Origin: Arthrobacter sp. B1805
GTDB taxonomy: Bacteria; Actinomycetota; Actinomycetes; Actinomycetales; Micrococcaceae
Direction of reading: 5' to 3'
DNA: 64,000 bases
Assembly (NCBI RefSeq): GCF_002929745.1
Contig: NZ_PJIQ01000001.1
Location: forward strand, 466,533-530,532
In this document: positions 7,934 through 16,473 of the stretch, piece by piece
Numbering within the stretch: position 1 is the stretch's first letter
Layout of the letters: each line of letters starts with the position of its first letter
Program-made: the position numbers and the translations under genes
Notes under the pieces: generated by a model
What the model saw: only the letters and a program-made list of their open reading frames with translations
Database searches by the model: none
What the model was told of the DNA's origin: nothing

Positions 7934-8725
7934 ATGACGGGTCCGCTGGCCGTAACCGTTCCCCTCGCCGCGGGGAACGCCTTCGCCGACGCCGTGCTCA
8001 ACGGGTCGATGCTCCTCGCCCTCCCGGTCGCGCTGCTCGCAGGCCTGGTCTCCTTCGTATCGCCCTGCGTCCTTCCGCTGGTGCCCGGGTACCTCGGGTA
8101 CGTGACCGGCCTGACCGGCGTCGACCTCGAGAAGCAGAAGAAGGGGCGGATGGTCGCCGGGATCGGGCTCTTCGTCCTCGGCTTCTCCGCCGTGTTCATG
8201 GCCTATGGGACCCTGTTCGGCCAGCTGGGAGCCTTCCTCAGGGTGTCCCAGGGATGGCTCATCCAGGTCTTCGGCGTCGTCGTGATACTCCTCGGCATCG
8301 TCTTCATGGGCGGCCTGTCCTGGTTCCAGCGTGAGAGCAGGGTGCACGCCAGGGTCCCGGCGGGGCTCCTCGGGGCGCCGCTGCTCGGCGTGACCTTCGG
8401 CCTCGGCTGGGCTCCGTGCATCGGTCCGACCCTCGGCGCCGTGCAGCTGCTCGCGATCTCCGGCAACGACGCGACAGCCCTCAAGGGCGCCGTGCTGACC
8501 TTCGTGTACTGCCTCGGACTGGGGCTGCCGTTCCTGCTGATCGCGCTCGGAGTGCGTCGCGGCATGGGGGCGCTCGCCTTCTTCCGGAAGCACCGGCTCC
8601 TGCTGCAGCGTGCCGGGGGAGGGCTCCTCGTGCTCGTCGGCGTGCTCATGGTCACGGGTGTGTGGAACTTCTGGATCACCCGGTTGCAGGACGTGCTGAT
8701 CGGGAACGTGGTGCTGCCGATCTGA
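7934..8725 (+). CDS. ccdA: CcdA-type cytochrome c biogenesis transmembrane protein
   Basis: A 263-residue membrane thiol transporter with six predicted helices that carries electrons from cytosolic thioredoxin to ResA. The two essential cysteines sit in the pseudo-symmetric motifs FVSPCVLPLVPGYLGYV and LGWAPCIGPTLGAV. It starts 22 bases after resA with no obvious ribosome binding site, so translation may depend on upstream ribosomes. It has the normal length for a stand-alone CcdA without the DsbD periplasmic domains. Confidence 0.93.
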   Translation: MTGPLAVTVPLAAGNAFADAVLNGSMLLALPVALLAGLVSFVSPCVLPLVPGYLGYVTGLTGVDLEKQKKGRMVAGIGLFVLGFSAVFMAYGTLFGQLGAFLRVSQGWLIQVFGVVVILLGIVFMGGLSWFQRESRVHARVPAGLLGAPLLGVTFGLGWAPCIGPTLGAVQLLAISGNDATALKGAVLTFVYCLGLGLPFLLIALGVRRGMGALAFFRKHRLLLQRAGGGLLVLVGVLMVTGVWNFWITRLQDVLIGNVVLPI

Positions 8726-8775
8726 TCGGCGGCACGCACGGCAAGGAAGCAAACGACTCTGATGGGACAGGCACA

Positions 8776-10503
8776 GTGAAGCAGGACGTCACGCAGGACG
8801 CGACAGGCAGGGACTGTGCGCAGGGCACCAAGCCCGACGTCGTCCTGCCCTCCCTCGGGTTCCTCGGGACCCTCCGCTGGGCATGGACGCAGCTCACCAG
8901 CATGCGCACGGCCCTGTTCCTCCTCCTCCTCCTCGCCGTCGCGGCTGTTCCCGGATCGTTGTTCCCGCAGCGGCCGGCGAATCCTGCCGTCGTCACCCAG
9001 TACATCCAGGACAATCCGGAGAGCGGGCCGGTCCTCGACTGGTTCCAGCTGTTCGACGTCTACTCGTCGGTCTGGTTCTCCGCGATCTACCTCCTGCTCT
9101 TCATCTCGCTCATCGGCTGCGTGGTACCCCGTGCGGCCGCGCACTTCCGGGCCGTGCGCTCCAAGCCCCCGCGCACGCCCAAGCGCCTGTCGCGCCTGCC
9201 CGTCTACGGCACCCTGGAGGTGTCCGCGGCCCGCGCGCGCGACGCCGGACTCACGCCGTCGTCGGCCGCGGAACAGGCTGCCGCGGTGCTGCGCAAGCGC
9301 GGGTATCGGGTCGATGTCCGCGACGCAGGGACGGACCGTCCATCGGTGGGCGCCGAGCGCGGTCTCGCCAAGGAGTTCGGCAACCTGGTCTTCCACACTT
9401 CGCTGATCGGAGTCCTCGTCTCGGTCGCGGTCGGTGGGCTCTTCGGCTACAACGGCCAGAAGGTGGTCGTCGAGGGCGAGAGTTTCGTCAACACTTTGAT
9501 CGGTTACGACAGCTTCAACCCGGGGTCGAACTTCACCGACGACCAGCTCGATCCCTACTCGATCCGCCTGGACTCCTTCGACGTCCGCTTCGACCGGGAG
9601 CAGGAGAGCCACTACGGCCAGCCGCTCGACTTCACCGCGAACATCACCACGCAGGACGGCCCCGGCGAGGACGAGGAGCAGCAGGTCCTCAAGGTCAACG
9701 CACCGCTCACGATCGGCGGGACCAACGTGTACCTCGTCGGGAACGGCTACGCACCGGTCGTGACCGTGCGCGACGGCGAAGGCAACATCGCCTCACAGGG
9801 ACCGGTCGTATCGGTGCCGTCCGACGGCCTCTACACCTCGCTGATCGTGATCAAGGCTCCCGACGCCAAGCCCGAGCAGCTCGGCTTCGTCGGGTTCTTC
9901 CTGCCCACCGCGTTCGTGGACGAGCAGGGCGTTTCCTTTTCCCGGGACCCCGATCCCTTCAACCCCCAGCTCAACCTGAACTCCTACTACGGCGACCTCG
10001 GACTCGACGACGGAACACCCGAGAACGTCTACGTGCTGGACACGGAGAACCTCACGGAGCTCAACAGCAGGAACAACGACGACGGCGGCATCGTGCTCGG
10101 TGTCGGCCAGACCTACGACCTGCCCGAGGGCAAGGGCTCGATCACCTTCGACGGACTCAAGCGGTACGCCGCCCTCGACATCCACCACGATCCGGGCGAG
10201 CTGGGCGCCCTCGTGTTCTCGACGCTCGCGCTGCTCGGCCTCTCCGCGTCCCTGTTCATCGGCCGCCGCAGGCTATGGGTGAGGACGGGCGAGCATCCGG
10301 ACGGGCGGATCATGGTCGAGTACGCGCTGCTGGCGCGGGGCGAGGACCACCGGCTCCCGGCGGAGGGCGACGCCGTCGCGAAGCTGCTGGCCGACCGATG
10401 GTTGGTGCCGAGCGGCACGCCGGAGGAAAATAGTACGCAGGACGCCGCCGCATCCACTGCGGTCGGCACGGGGCAGTCGCACCACAACGCAAAGGACACC
10501 TGA
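8776..10503 (+). CDS. resB: Cytochrome c biogenesis protein ResB
   Basis: A 575-residue System II heme ligation component. Transmembrane helices lie near residues 44-62 (TALFLLLLLAVAAVPGSLFP), 95-112, about 200-225 (NLVFHTSLIGVLVSVAVG) and about 475-497 (GALVFSTLALLGLSASLFIG), with a large extracytoplasmic domain between the last two. It forms the cytochrome c synthase with CcsB, delivering heme to apocytochrome CXXCH motifs outside the membrane. The start is a GTG with GGGACAG upstream. Its stop overlaps the ccsB start (TGATG). Confidence 0.93.
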   Translation: MKQDVTQDATGRDCAQGTKPDVVLPSLGFLGTLRWAWTQLTSMRTALFLLLLLAVAAVPGSLFPQRPANPAVVTQYIQDNPESGPVLDWFQLFDVYSSVWFSAIYLLLFISLIGCVVPRAAAHFRAVRSKPPRTPKRLSRLPVYGTLEVSAARARDAGLTPSSAAEQAAAVLRKRGYRVDVRDAGTDRPSVGAERGLAKEFGNLVFHTSLIGVLVSVAVGGLFGYNGQKVVVEGESFVNTLIGYDSFNPGSNFTDDQLDPYSIRLDSFDVRFDREQESHYGQPLDFTANITTQDGPGEDEEQQVLKVNAPLTIGGTNVYLVGNGYAPVVTVRDGEGNIASQGPVVSVPSDGLYTSLIVIKAPDAKPEQLGFVGFFLPTAFVDEQGVSFSRDPDPFNPQLNLNSYYGDLGLDDGTPENVYVLDTENLTELNSRNNDDGGIVLGVGQTYDLPEGKGSITFDGLKRYAALDIHHDPGELGALVFSTLALLGLSASLFIGRRRLWVRTGEHPDGRIMVEYALLARGEDHRLPAEGDAVAKLLADRWLVPSGTPEENSTQDAAASTAVGTGQSHHNAKDT

Positions 10504-11531
10504 TGCCACAACCAGTCAATGCCGAGCTCGGGCAGCTCAGTGAGCTCTTCATGCTCCTGGCTTCCATCGCCTATGTGGTGGCGCTCATCTTCTTCGTGCT
10601 CGACCTCGTGAAGTCGAGTGCGACCATCGGTACCCTCGAGGCGCGGCTCGCCGGCGAGAAGGCGGCTCCGGTGCTCGCCGGCGTCGGCGGTCGCGGATCC
10701 GGTCCGACGGCGGAGTCCGTGCCGACGCGTGCCGAGACGGCCGACGACTCGATGGACTACGGCAGGGGCCCGCGGCGTGGGACGGCACGCGTGGCTGTCT
10801 CCCTGACGGTGCTTGCCGCCGTGATCCACGGTGCCGCCGTCGTCACACGCGGTGTCGCCGCACACCGCGTGCCCTGGGGCAACATGTACGAGTTCTGCAC
10901 GACCGGCGCCTTCCTCGTTGCCGCGATCTTCCTGATCACCCTCACACGGAAGGATCTGCGCTTCGTGGGATCCTTCGTCGTGGGACTCGTGGTCATCATG
11001 CTGTGTGCGGCGACCGTCGGGTTCCCCACTCCCGTCGCCCGCCTCATCCCCGCGCTCCAGAGCTACTGGCTGATCGTGCACGTCTCCATCGCGGTCGCCT
11101 CCTCGGCCCTGTTCACCATCACGTTCGCCATGTCCGTGCTGCAACTCCTGCAGACCTCCCGTGAGGCCAAGCTCATGGCAGGCAAGCCCGACAGGGCGAG
11201 GTTCCTCCGCCTCGTGCCCTCGGCACTGAGCCTCGAGAACCTGTCCTACCGCCTCAACGCCGTCGCATTCGTGGGCTGGACCTTCACGCTCATGGCGGGT
11301 GCCATCTGGGCCGAGCAGGCATGGGGCCGCTACTGGGGCTGGGACACCAAGGAGGTCTGGACCTTCGTCATCTGGACCGTCTACGCCGGCTATCTCCACG
11401 CCCGCGCCACGCGCGGCTGGACGGGCACCCGGGCTGCCTGGCTCTCGATCGTCGGGTACCTCTGCATCGTGTTCAACTTCACGATCGTCAACATCTACTT
11501 CTCGGGCCTGCACAGCTACTCCGGCGTGTAG
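10503..11531 (+). CDS. ccsB: Cytochrome c biogenesis protein CcsB/CcsA
   Basis: A 342-residue multi-helix heme handling protein, the partner of ResB. The hallmark WWD-type signature is WGWDTKEVWTFVIW, and histidine-containing helices around AHRVPWGNMYEF and YWLIVHVSIAVASSALF would ligate heme. It overlaps resB by one base, so the two are translationally coupled. This completes System II (ResA, CcdA, ResB, CcsB), the standard Gram-positive set. Confidence 0.94.
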   Translation: MPQPVNAELGQLSELFMLLASIAYVVALIFFVLDLVKSSATIGTLEARLAGEKAAPVLAGVGGRGSGPTAESVPTRAETADDSMDYGRGPRRGTARVAVSLTVLAAVIHGAAVVTRGVAAHRVPWGNMYEFCTTGAFLVAAIFLITLTRKDLRFVGSFVVGLVVIMLCAATVGFPTPVARLIPALQSYWLIVHVSIAVASSALFTITFAMSVLQLLQTSREAKLMAGKPDRARFLRLVPSALSLENLSYRLNAVAFVGWTFTLMAGAIWAEQAWGRYWGWDTKEVWTFVIWTVYAGYLHARATRGWTGTRAAWLSIVGYLCIVFNFTIVNIYFSGLHSYSGV

Positions 11532-11541
11532 CAGGCGGGTG

Positions 11542-11580
11542 GCGCGGCGCACCGGCGGCACGTCCGCCTGTGCGCCGCGC
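11542..11580 (+). terminator. Hairpin terminator of the resA-ccdA-resB-ccsB operon
   Basis: GCGCGGCGCA at 11542-11551 pairs perfectly with TGCGCCGCGC at 11571-11580, and inside the loop GGCGG (11554-11558) pairs with CCGCC (11564-11568), giving a long two-part stem 11 bases after the ccsB stop. Confidence 0.75.
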
Positions 11581-11761
11581 TGTCATATCCAGGACCTGCA
11601 CCTCAGGGCCGTCTGCGCTGTCGTACCGAGGACCTGCACCTCAAGGCTGCGAGCGCTGTCCCATCGACGACGCCCCGTGCGAGCCGCCGCATCGAGGACC
11701 GGCACCTCAAGGCTGCGAGCGCTGTCCCATCGACGACCAGCACCTCAGGGCCGGTGTGCGC
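11581..11761. repeat. Degenerate tandem repeat, ~38-base unit, five copies
   Basis: Units at 11581-11618, 11619-11656, a shortened 11657-11684, 11685-11722 and 11723-11761 share the pattern TGTC-N2-ATCGAGGAC-N2-GCACCTCA-N-GGC followed by a GCG-rich end. GCACCTCA is invariant in the four long units, and the GAGG/CCTC ends of the core can pair as a short stem. The last unit supplies the stop codon of the minus-strand gene at 11745-12185. No cas genes and no unique spacers, so this is not a CRISPR array. Confidence 0.75.
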
Positions 11762-12185
11762 CTGCGGATCCCGAACCGGCGTCGTCGTTGCCGTCGTGCT
11801 CGTCGCCCTTGGCGGGCTTGTCCTTGTCGTCCTCGCGCGCCTTGGCCTCCCGATCCTTCTGCTGCTGTTCGCGGCGCCGCCTCTCCTGCTCGCGGGCCTG
11901 CTGCCGGCGCTGGGTCTCCAGGTTCTGGAGGAAGGCGGGATCATCGTCAGGAGCAGTCGGAGTGCGTGGCGCCGGGCGGCGAGGCCCGGAGGGACCCTGC
12001 GAGCGCGGCCTGCCGAAGAGGAACCACATCCCCGCGCCGATGAGCGGCAGGATCAGGATGGTGACGAACCAGGCGGTCTTCGAGATGCTCCGTACCTCAT
12101 GTTTTCGGCTCATGACGCAGTCGATCAGTGCGTAGATGACGACGGCGACCCCGAGGATCGCGGCGAAGAGCAGGAGGCGGGGCAT
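11745..12185 (-). CDS. PLDc_N-domain small membrane protein
   Basis: A 146-residue protein with two N-terminal transmembrane helices (MPRLLLFAAILGVAVVIYAL and AWFVTILILPLIGAGMWFLF) separated by DCVMSRKHEVRSISK. That layout is the phospholipase D nuclease N-terminal (PLDc_N) module and carries no catalytic HKD motif. The C-terminal ~80 residues form a highly charged, probably coiled-coil tail rich in Arg, Gln, Glu and Lys. Its 3' end runs into the tandem repeat, which provides the stop codon. The ATG has a -10 hexamer six bases upstream, so it is probably leaderless. Confidence 0.8.
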   Translation of the reverse strand: MPRLLLFAAILGVAVVIYALIDCVMSRKHEVRSISKTAWFVTILILPLIGAGMWFLFGRPRSQGPSGPRRPAPRTPTAPDDDPAFLQNLETQRRQQAREQERRRREQQQKDREAKAREDDKDKPAKGDEHDGNDDAGSGSAGAHRP

Positions 12186-12191
12186 GCGCCA

Positions 12192-12197
12192 ATTGTA
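12192..12197 (-). promoter_or_regulatory. -10 hexamer of the leaderless PLDc_N gene
   Basis: On the minus strand TACAAT is followed by six bases and the ATG at 12185. Confidence 0.6.
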
Positions 12198-12203
12198 GGC
12201 GAG

Positions 12204-12209
12204 TAAACT
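12204..12209 (+). promoter_or_regulatory. -10 hexamer of the leaderless DUF4229 gene
   Basis: TAAACT is followed by six bases and the GTG at 12216. It sits only six bases from the divergent -10 hexamer at 12192-12197. Confidence 0.6.
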
Positions 12210-12215
12210 TGGAGC

Positions 12216-12521
12216 GTGGCCTTCCTCAAATTCACCGCCCTGCGCCTGGTGCTGATCGTCGTCTTCTACGTGGCGTGCGTGCTGCTGGGACTGGGGATCT
12301 TCCTGTCCGCCGTGGTGGCCGCCATCCTGGCCTGGTGCGTGACCTACCTCTTCTTCCGGGAACTCCGTGACTCCGCCGCGGCCTCGCTGCAACGCCGCTT
12401 CACGCCTGGCGCTCCGCCCGTGCGGACCGCGGTCGAGCTCGACGACGCCGCTGCCGAGGACGCGCTGGACCCCAACACCCCGGTGAACTCCGACCGCAAG
12501 CCGCGAGGCAACGCCGCCTGA
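12216..12521 (+). CDS. DUF4229-family small membrane protein
   Basis: A 101-residue protein with two closely spaced transmembrane helices (ALRLVLIVVFYVACVLLGLG and LSAVVAAILAWCVTYLFF) and a charged cytosolic tail beginning RELRDSAAASLQRRF. The family is found near men genes in actinobacteria; its function is unknown. It is divergent from the PLDc_N gene and convergent with menA, with a shared hairpin between. Confidence 0.75.
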   Translation: MAFLKFTALRLVLIVVFYVACVLLGLGIFLSAVVAAILAWCVTYLFFRELRDSAAASLQRRFTPGAPPVRTAVELDDAAAEDALDPNTPVNSDRKPRGNAA

Positions 12522-12524
12522 TCC

Positions 12525-12555
12525 GCCTGCCGGTCCACCTGCCCGCCCGGCAGGC
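12525..12555. terminator. Bidirectional hairpin between the DUF4229 gene and menA
   Basis: GCCTGCCGG at 12525-12533 pairs perfectly with CCGGCAGGC at 12547-12555 across a 13-base loop, in the gap between two convergent genes. Confidence 0.65.
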
Positions 12556-12560
12556 AGGAG

Positions 12561-13445
12561 CTACGCGAGCACGGTGGTGATCACGATCCCCGCCGCGAAG
12601 AGAACACTGAACGCGAGATTGATCAGGCCCGTCTGCTTGAGGACCGGGATGAGGCTCTTGCGCTTCTTGCCCTTGAGCATGAGCCAGCTCGGCATCAGGC
12701 AGGCAGGGATGAGCAGCAGCACGAGCAGGACCCAAGGGTAGTCGTAGCTCAGGAACAGGGGCAGCAGCAGGGCCGCGGCGAGCATCATCACGTAGCTGAC
12801 GCGGGCAGCGGTGTCGCCGAGCCTCACCGCCAGGGTCTTCTTGCCCACTGCGCTGTCCGTCGGGATGTCGCGCACGTTGTTCGCCATCAGCAGGGCCATG
12901 GCGATCAGGCCCGTACACACCGCGCCGACCCACGCAGGGCCACTGAGCCGGTCCGCCTGCGTGAAGGTCGTTCCCAAGGTCGCCACCAGTCCGAAGAACA
13001 CGAACACGAAGATGTCGCCGAGGCCCAGGTAGCCGTACGGGTTCTTCCCCCCGGTGTAGCCCCATGCAGCCGCGATGGAACCTACTCCGACTAGGAGCAG
13101 TATCCAGGCCTGGGACAGGATGATCAGGGCCAGACCGGCGAGCATCGCGAGGCCGAAGCAGATGAAGGCCGCGAGCTTGACGTGCTGCGGCCGCGCGACC
13201 CCCGAGCCGGTGAGGCGAAGCGGTCCCACGCGTTCGTCGTCCGTTCCCCGGATGCCGTCCGAGTAGTCGTTGGCGTAGTTCACGCCGACCTGCAGCAGCA
13301 CGGAGACCACCGCCGCGAGCACGGCGTTGAGCGGCTTGAACGATCCGAGGCCGAAGGCAGCGGCGCTTCCGATGATCACGGGAGCGAAGGCCATCGGAAG
13401 GGTACGCGGACGGGCCCCTTCGAGCCATTGAGCGGCAGTCGCCAC
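12561..13445 (-). CDS. menA: 1,4-dihydroxy-2-naphthoate polyprenyltransferase MenA
   Basis: A 294-residue UbiA-family membrane prenyltransferase that attaches a polyprenyl chain to 1,4-dihydroxy-2-naphthoate, giving demethylmenaquinone. The two magnesium/diphosphate-binding aspartate motifs are NYANDYSDGIRGTDD near the N-terminus and NNVRDIPTDSAVGKKTLA in the middle; about eight to nine helices are evident. I chose the GTG at 13445 because AGGAGGA lies nine bases upstream, although the frame continues 20 codons further. It is the last of the menB-menE-menA run on the minus strand. Confidence 0.95.
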   Translation of the reverse strand: MATAAQWLEGARPRTLPMAFAPVIIGSAAAFGLGSFKPLNAVLAAVVSVLLQVGVNYANDYSDGIRGTDDERVGPLRLTGSGVARPQHVKLAAFICFGLAMLAGLALIILSQAWILLLVGVGSIAAAWGYTGGKNPYGYLGLGDIFVFVFFGLVATLGTTFTQADRLSGPAWVGAVCTGLIAMALLMANNVRDIPTDSAVGKKTLAVRLGDTAARVSYVMMLAAALLLPLFLSYDYPWVLLVLLLIPACLMPSWLMLKGKKRKSLIPVLKQTGLINLAFSVLFAAGIVITTVLA

Positions 13446-13497
13446 AGGTGTGTCCTCCTGGTCGGGTCGGTCGTGCGTCGGGTGTCCGGGAGCCGGC

Positions 13498-14628
13498 TCA
13501 GGCACGTTCGAGGAGTGAGTGGATGGTGCGGCGGTCGGGCTTGCCGCCGGGCAGGAGCGGAAAGGCGTCCAGGGTCACGATCGCCTTGGGGACGGCGTGT
13601 GCCCCCAGTTCCACGTGCACGGCCTGGCGGATGACCTCGGCGTCGACGTCGCCCACCACGGCTGCGGCCACGGACATGCCCCACTCCTCGCTCCGGATGC
13701 CGAGCACCATGGCCTGCTCCACGCCGGGCAGGTTCTGGATCACGTCGGACACCTTCGTGGCGGAGACCTTCAGGGCACCCGTGATGATGACGTCGTCGAG
13801 CCGCCCGTGCACGGTGACCGACCCGTCGAGCGCCACGTCCCCGGCGTCGTCGGTCATGAACCACCGCCGGCCGGAGTTGAAGACGAACCTATCCTCCGTG
13901 AGCGCGGGCGCGTTGAGGTACCCGTCTGCAAGGACCGCACCACCGATGCGCAGGCGCCCCTCCACGGAGCGGAGTTCGACGCCGTCGAGCGGGGTGCCGT
14001 CGTACACGCAACCGCCGCAGGTCTCGCTCATGCCGTAGGTCTCGACGACCTTGAGGTCGTGGCTGCGAGCGAGCGACCGCAGCGCTGCTCCGGCCGGCGC
14101 ACCGCCCAGCAGGATCGCGTCGAACCGCCGCAGTACCCGGAGTGTCTCGGGGGACGGATCAGCCAGCAGGCGGTGGAGCTGTGTCGGAACCAGCGAGGTG
14201 AAGCGCACGCGGTCCGTCAGCTCCGCCGCGGCGTCGGTGAACGCCTGCGGCGTGAAACCCGCGGAGGTGTCCATGACCCACGGCTGCGTGCCGGCGAACA
14301 GCGACCGGACCAGCACCTGGAATCCCGCGACGTAGTGCACCGGGAGGGTGAGGAGCCACTGGCCCTCGGCTTTCAGCGCGAAGGCCGTGCCCATCGCCGA
14401 GGCCGCGAGGGCGTCGACGCTGAGCATCGTCTGCTTCGGGGTTCCCGTCGACCCGGAGGTGCTGATCACCGCGGCGATCTCGTCATTGGGCAGCACCCCC
14501 TCGAACGCCTGGTCCGGCAGGGCATGGGGCGCGACGGCGGGACCCTCGCCGGCGAGGGCGGCTGCGAGGGGCTTGAGCAGCCCGAGGGGATCGAAGCCCT
14601 CGGGGGTGTGCACGGGGAGGAGTTCCAC
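13498..14628 (-). CDS. menE: o-Succinylbenzoate-CoA ligase MenE
   Basis: A 376-residue AMP-forming acyl-CoA ligase, at the short end of the family as usual for actinobacterial MenE. Motifs are the P-loop STSGSTGTPK, YGMSETCGGC, the adenylate-binding MTDDAGDV and HGRLDDVIITG, and the C-terminal catalytic lysine region LLPGGKPDR. It activates o-succinylbenzoate for ring closure by MenB. The GTG start has AGGAG overlapping the menB stop codon, so menB and menE are tightly coupled. Confidence 0.92.
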   Translation of the reverse strand: MELLPVHTPEGFDPLGLLKPLAAALAGEGPAVAPHALPDQAFEGVLPNDEIAAVISTSGSTGTPKQTMLSVDALAASAMGTAFALKAEGQWLLTLPVHYVAGFQVLVRSLFAGTQPWVMDTSAGFTPQAFTDAAAELTDRVRFTSLVPTQLHRLLADPSPETLRVLRRFDAILLGGAPAGAALRSLARSHDLKVVETYGMSETCGGCVYDGTPLDGVELRSVEGRLRIGGAVLADGYLNAPALTEDRFVFNSGRRWFMTDDAGDVALDGSVTVHGRLDDVIITGALKVSATKVSDVIQNLPGVEQAMVLGIRSEEWGMSVAAAVVGDVDAEVIRQAVHVELGAHAVPKAIVTLDAFPLLPGGKPDRRTIHSLLERA

Positions 14629-14635
14629 GCCGCTC

Positions 14636-15589
14636 CTAGAAGTAGTAGGGGAACGAGGACCAGTCCGGGGCGCGTTTCTCGAGGAACGCTTCCTTGCCTT
14701 CCACCGCCTCGTCGGTCATGTACGCAAGGCGCGTCGCCTCGCCTGCGAAGACCTGCTGGCCGGCAAGCCCGTCGTCCGCGAGGTTGAACGCGAACTTCAG
14801 CATGCGGATGGCCTGGGGGCTCTGCCGTGCGATGTCGGCTGCGTACGCGAGTGCCGTGGCCTCCAGTTCCGCGTGGTCGACGGCCTCGTTGACAGCACCC
14901 ATGTCCATCATGTCCTGCGCAGAATATTCACGCGCGAGGAAGAAGATCTCGCGGGCCTTCTTCTGGCCGATCTGCCGGGCGAGAAGGGCTGAACCGTAGC
15001 CGGCGTCGAAGCTGCCCACGGTGGCGTCGGTCTGCTTGAACCTGCCGTGCTGGGCCGAGGCGATCGTGAGGTCTGCGACGACGTGCAGGCTATGGCCACC
15101 ACCCGCCGCCCAGCCGTTGACGACGGCGATGACGACCTTCGGCATGGTCCGGATCAGGCGCTGGACCTCGAGGATGTGGAGACGCCCCGCGCGCGCCGGA
15201 TCGATGGTCTCCTTCGTCTCGCCCTCGGCGTACCGGTAGCCGTCGCGGCCACGGATACGCTGGTCGCCGCCGGAGCAGAAGGAGTGGCCGCCGTCGCGCG
15301 GGCTCGGGCCGTTTCCTGTCAGGAGCACGGTCGCCACATCCGGCGTCATCCGGGCGTGGTCCAGGGCGCGGTACAGCTCGTCGACCGTGCCGGGGCGGAA
15401 GGCGTTGCGCACCTCGGGGCGATCGAAGGCGATCCGGACGGTGGGGAGGTCGCGCACCACGGTGCCGTCGGCGTCGCGCTCGACCTGGCGGTGGTACGTC
15501 ATGTCCGTGAAGTCCTCGAACCCCGTCACGACCCGCCAGCGGGTCGGGTCGAAGATGTCGGATACCTTTGCCGGGAGCTCTGAAGTCAC
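14636..15589 (-). CDS. menB: 1,4-dihydroxy-2-naphthoyl-CoA synthase MenB
   Basis: A 317-residue crotonase-fold enzyme performing the Dieckmann-type ring closure of o-succinylbenzoyl-CoA. Typical features are the oxyanion-hole segment FCSGGDQRIRG, the VNGWAAGGGHSLHVVADLTI helix, VGSFDAGYGSALLARQIG with the catalytic aspartate, and the C-terminal end WSSFPYYF. The start is a GTG preceded by the leaderless hexamer at 15596-15601. menD, menF, menC and menH are not in the window. Confidence 0.95.
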   Translation of the reverse strand: MTSELPAKVSDIFDPTRWRVVTGFEDFTDMTYHRQVERDADGTVVRDLPTVRIAFDRPEVRNAFRPGTVDELYRALDHARMTPDVATVLLTGNGPSPRDGGHSFCSGGDQRIRGRDGYRYAEGETKETIDPARAGRLHILEVQRLIRTMPKVVIAVVNGWAAGGGHSLHVVADLTIASAQHGRFKQTDATVGSFDAGYGSALLARQIGQKKAREIFFLAREYSAQDMMDMGAVNEAVDHAELEATALAYAADIARQSPQAIRMLKFAFNLADDGLAGQQVFAGEATRLAYMTDEAVEGKEAFLEKRAPDWSSFPYYF

Positions 15590-15595
15590 CCGTCG

Positions 15596-15601
15596 AGTCT
15601 A
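15596..15601 (-). promoter_or_regulatory. -10 hexamer of leaderless menB
   Basis: On the minus strand TAGACT, six bases, then GTG at 15589. Confidence 0.55.
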
Positions 15602-15727
15602 GCCGCGCCCGCTCGTGTCCGATCCGGCCGAGGGCCAGCCCGCGTGCCCGCCTGTCCGGTCGGGGTGAGTGATTGCGGGACCGACGGGGGTGAGTGGAGG
15701 GAGGCTGCCCGCGCGGGGAGGCAGGGG

Positions 15728-16414
15728 TCATGACCTGTCCGTGCGCCACGACTCCCTCAGCGCGTCGATGCCGTCGAGCAGTAGGTCCAGTCCCACGGCG
15801 AATTCCTCGTCGTAGTCATAGCCCGACCGCCCCAGTTCGACGACGACCTCCATCAGGTAGGGGTACAGCTCCCCGGCTTCCGCGGCCAGCCCCTGCTGCG
15901 TTGCGGCCGCGACCTGGCCGGACTCCTCCGGCGTCTCGAACGACAGTGTCTTCTGCTGCAGGGCGAAACCGTAGACGTAGGCGTCCAGGGCGGAGGTGAC
16001 GTGGACGGTCGTCCTGAAGGAGAATCCGCTCTCGCGCAGGCATCCCATCATGGCGTTGTGCTGCCGTAGGTTCTGCGGTCCCGGCCGGCTGTGGGCTTCC
16101 ATGAGTCCCACCGCCCAGCGGTGCCGGGTGAGTGCAGCGCGGAGTGAGACCGCGCGCTCGCGCATTGCACGCTTCCACCCGCGCAAGGCACCCGGCTCGG
16201 TCACCTCGCCCCAGACGATGTCCACCATGCCGTCGAGCAGGTCCTCCTTGTTCGCGACGTGCTTGTACAGCGCCATCGGAACCACGCCGAGCGTCTGCGC
16301 GAGCGTGCGCATCGTGAAACCGTCGATTCCGACATCGTCGGCGAGCTCTATGCCGGCGTGCAGCACTGCCTGCCTGTTGAGGCGGCGGCGCGTAATCTCC
16401 TCCCGCTGAGCCAC
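15728..16414 (-). CDS. TetR/AcrR-family repressor of the divergent DUF4386 gene
   Basis: A 228-residue regulator with an N-terminal TetR helix-turn-helix (LADDVGIDGFTMRTLAQTLG, VVPMALYKHVANKEDLLDGM) and a C-terminal ligand domain of the TetR_C_1 type, as in tetracycline-repressor-like proteins. I took the GTG at 16414 because AGGAGGA precedes it; the frame continues upstream without sense. It is divergent from the DUF4386 gene, and the intergenic region holds two copies of a GTGTAC palindrome, so it very probably represses both genes. Ligand unknown. Confidence 0.88.
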   Translation of the reverse strand: MAQREEITRRRLNRQAVLHAGIELADDVGIDGFTMRTLAQTLGVVPMALYKHVANKEDLLDGMVDIVWGEVTEPGALRGWKRAMRERAVSLRAALTRHRWAVGLMEAHSRPGPQNLRQHNAMMGCLRESGFSFRTTVHVTSALDAYVYGFALQQKTLSFETPEESGQVAAATQQGLAAEAGELYPYLMEVVVELGRSGYDYDEEFAVGLDLLLDGIDALRESWRTDRS

Positions 16415-16443
16415 GGATGCTCCTCCTGATGCCGACTGTCCCG

Positions 16444-16473
16444 TTGACAAAGTGTACGGGATACACCTACCGT
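16444..16473 (+). promoter_or_regulatory. Promoter of the DUF4386 gene
   Basis: A perfect -35 TTGACA (16444-16449) and a -10 TACCGT (16468-16473) are separated by 18 bases. The first operator copy sits inside the spacer. Confidence 0.55.

Noticed and set aside
11581..11761. Repeat array as a possible CRISPR
   Set aside because: The copies are contiguous and degenerate, there are no unique spacers of constant length, and no cas genes are present in the window.
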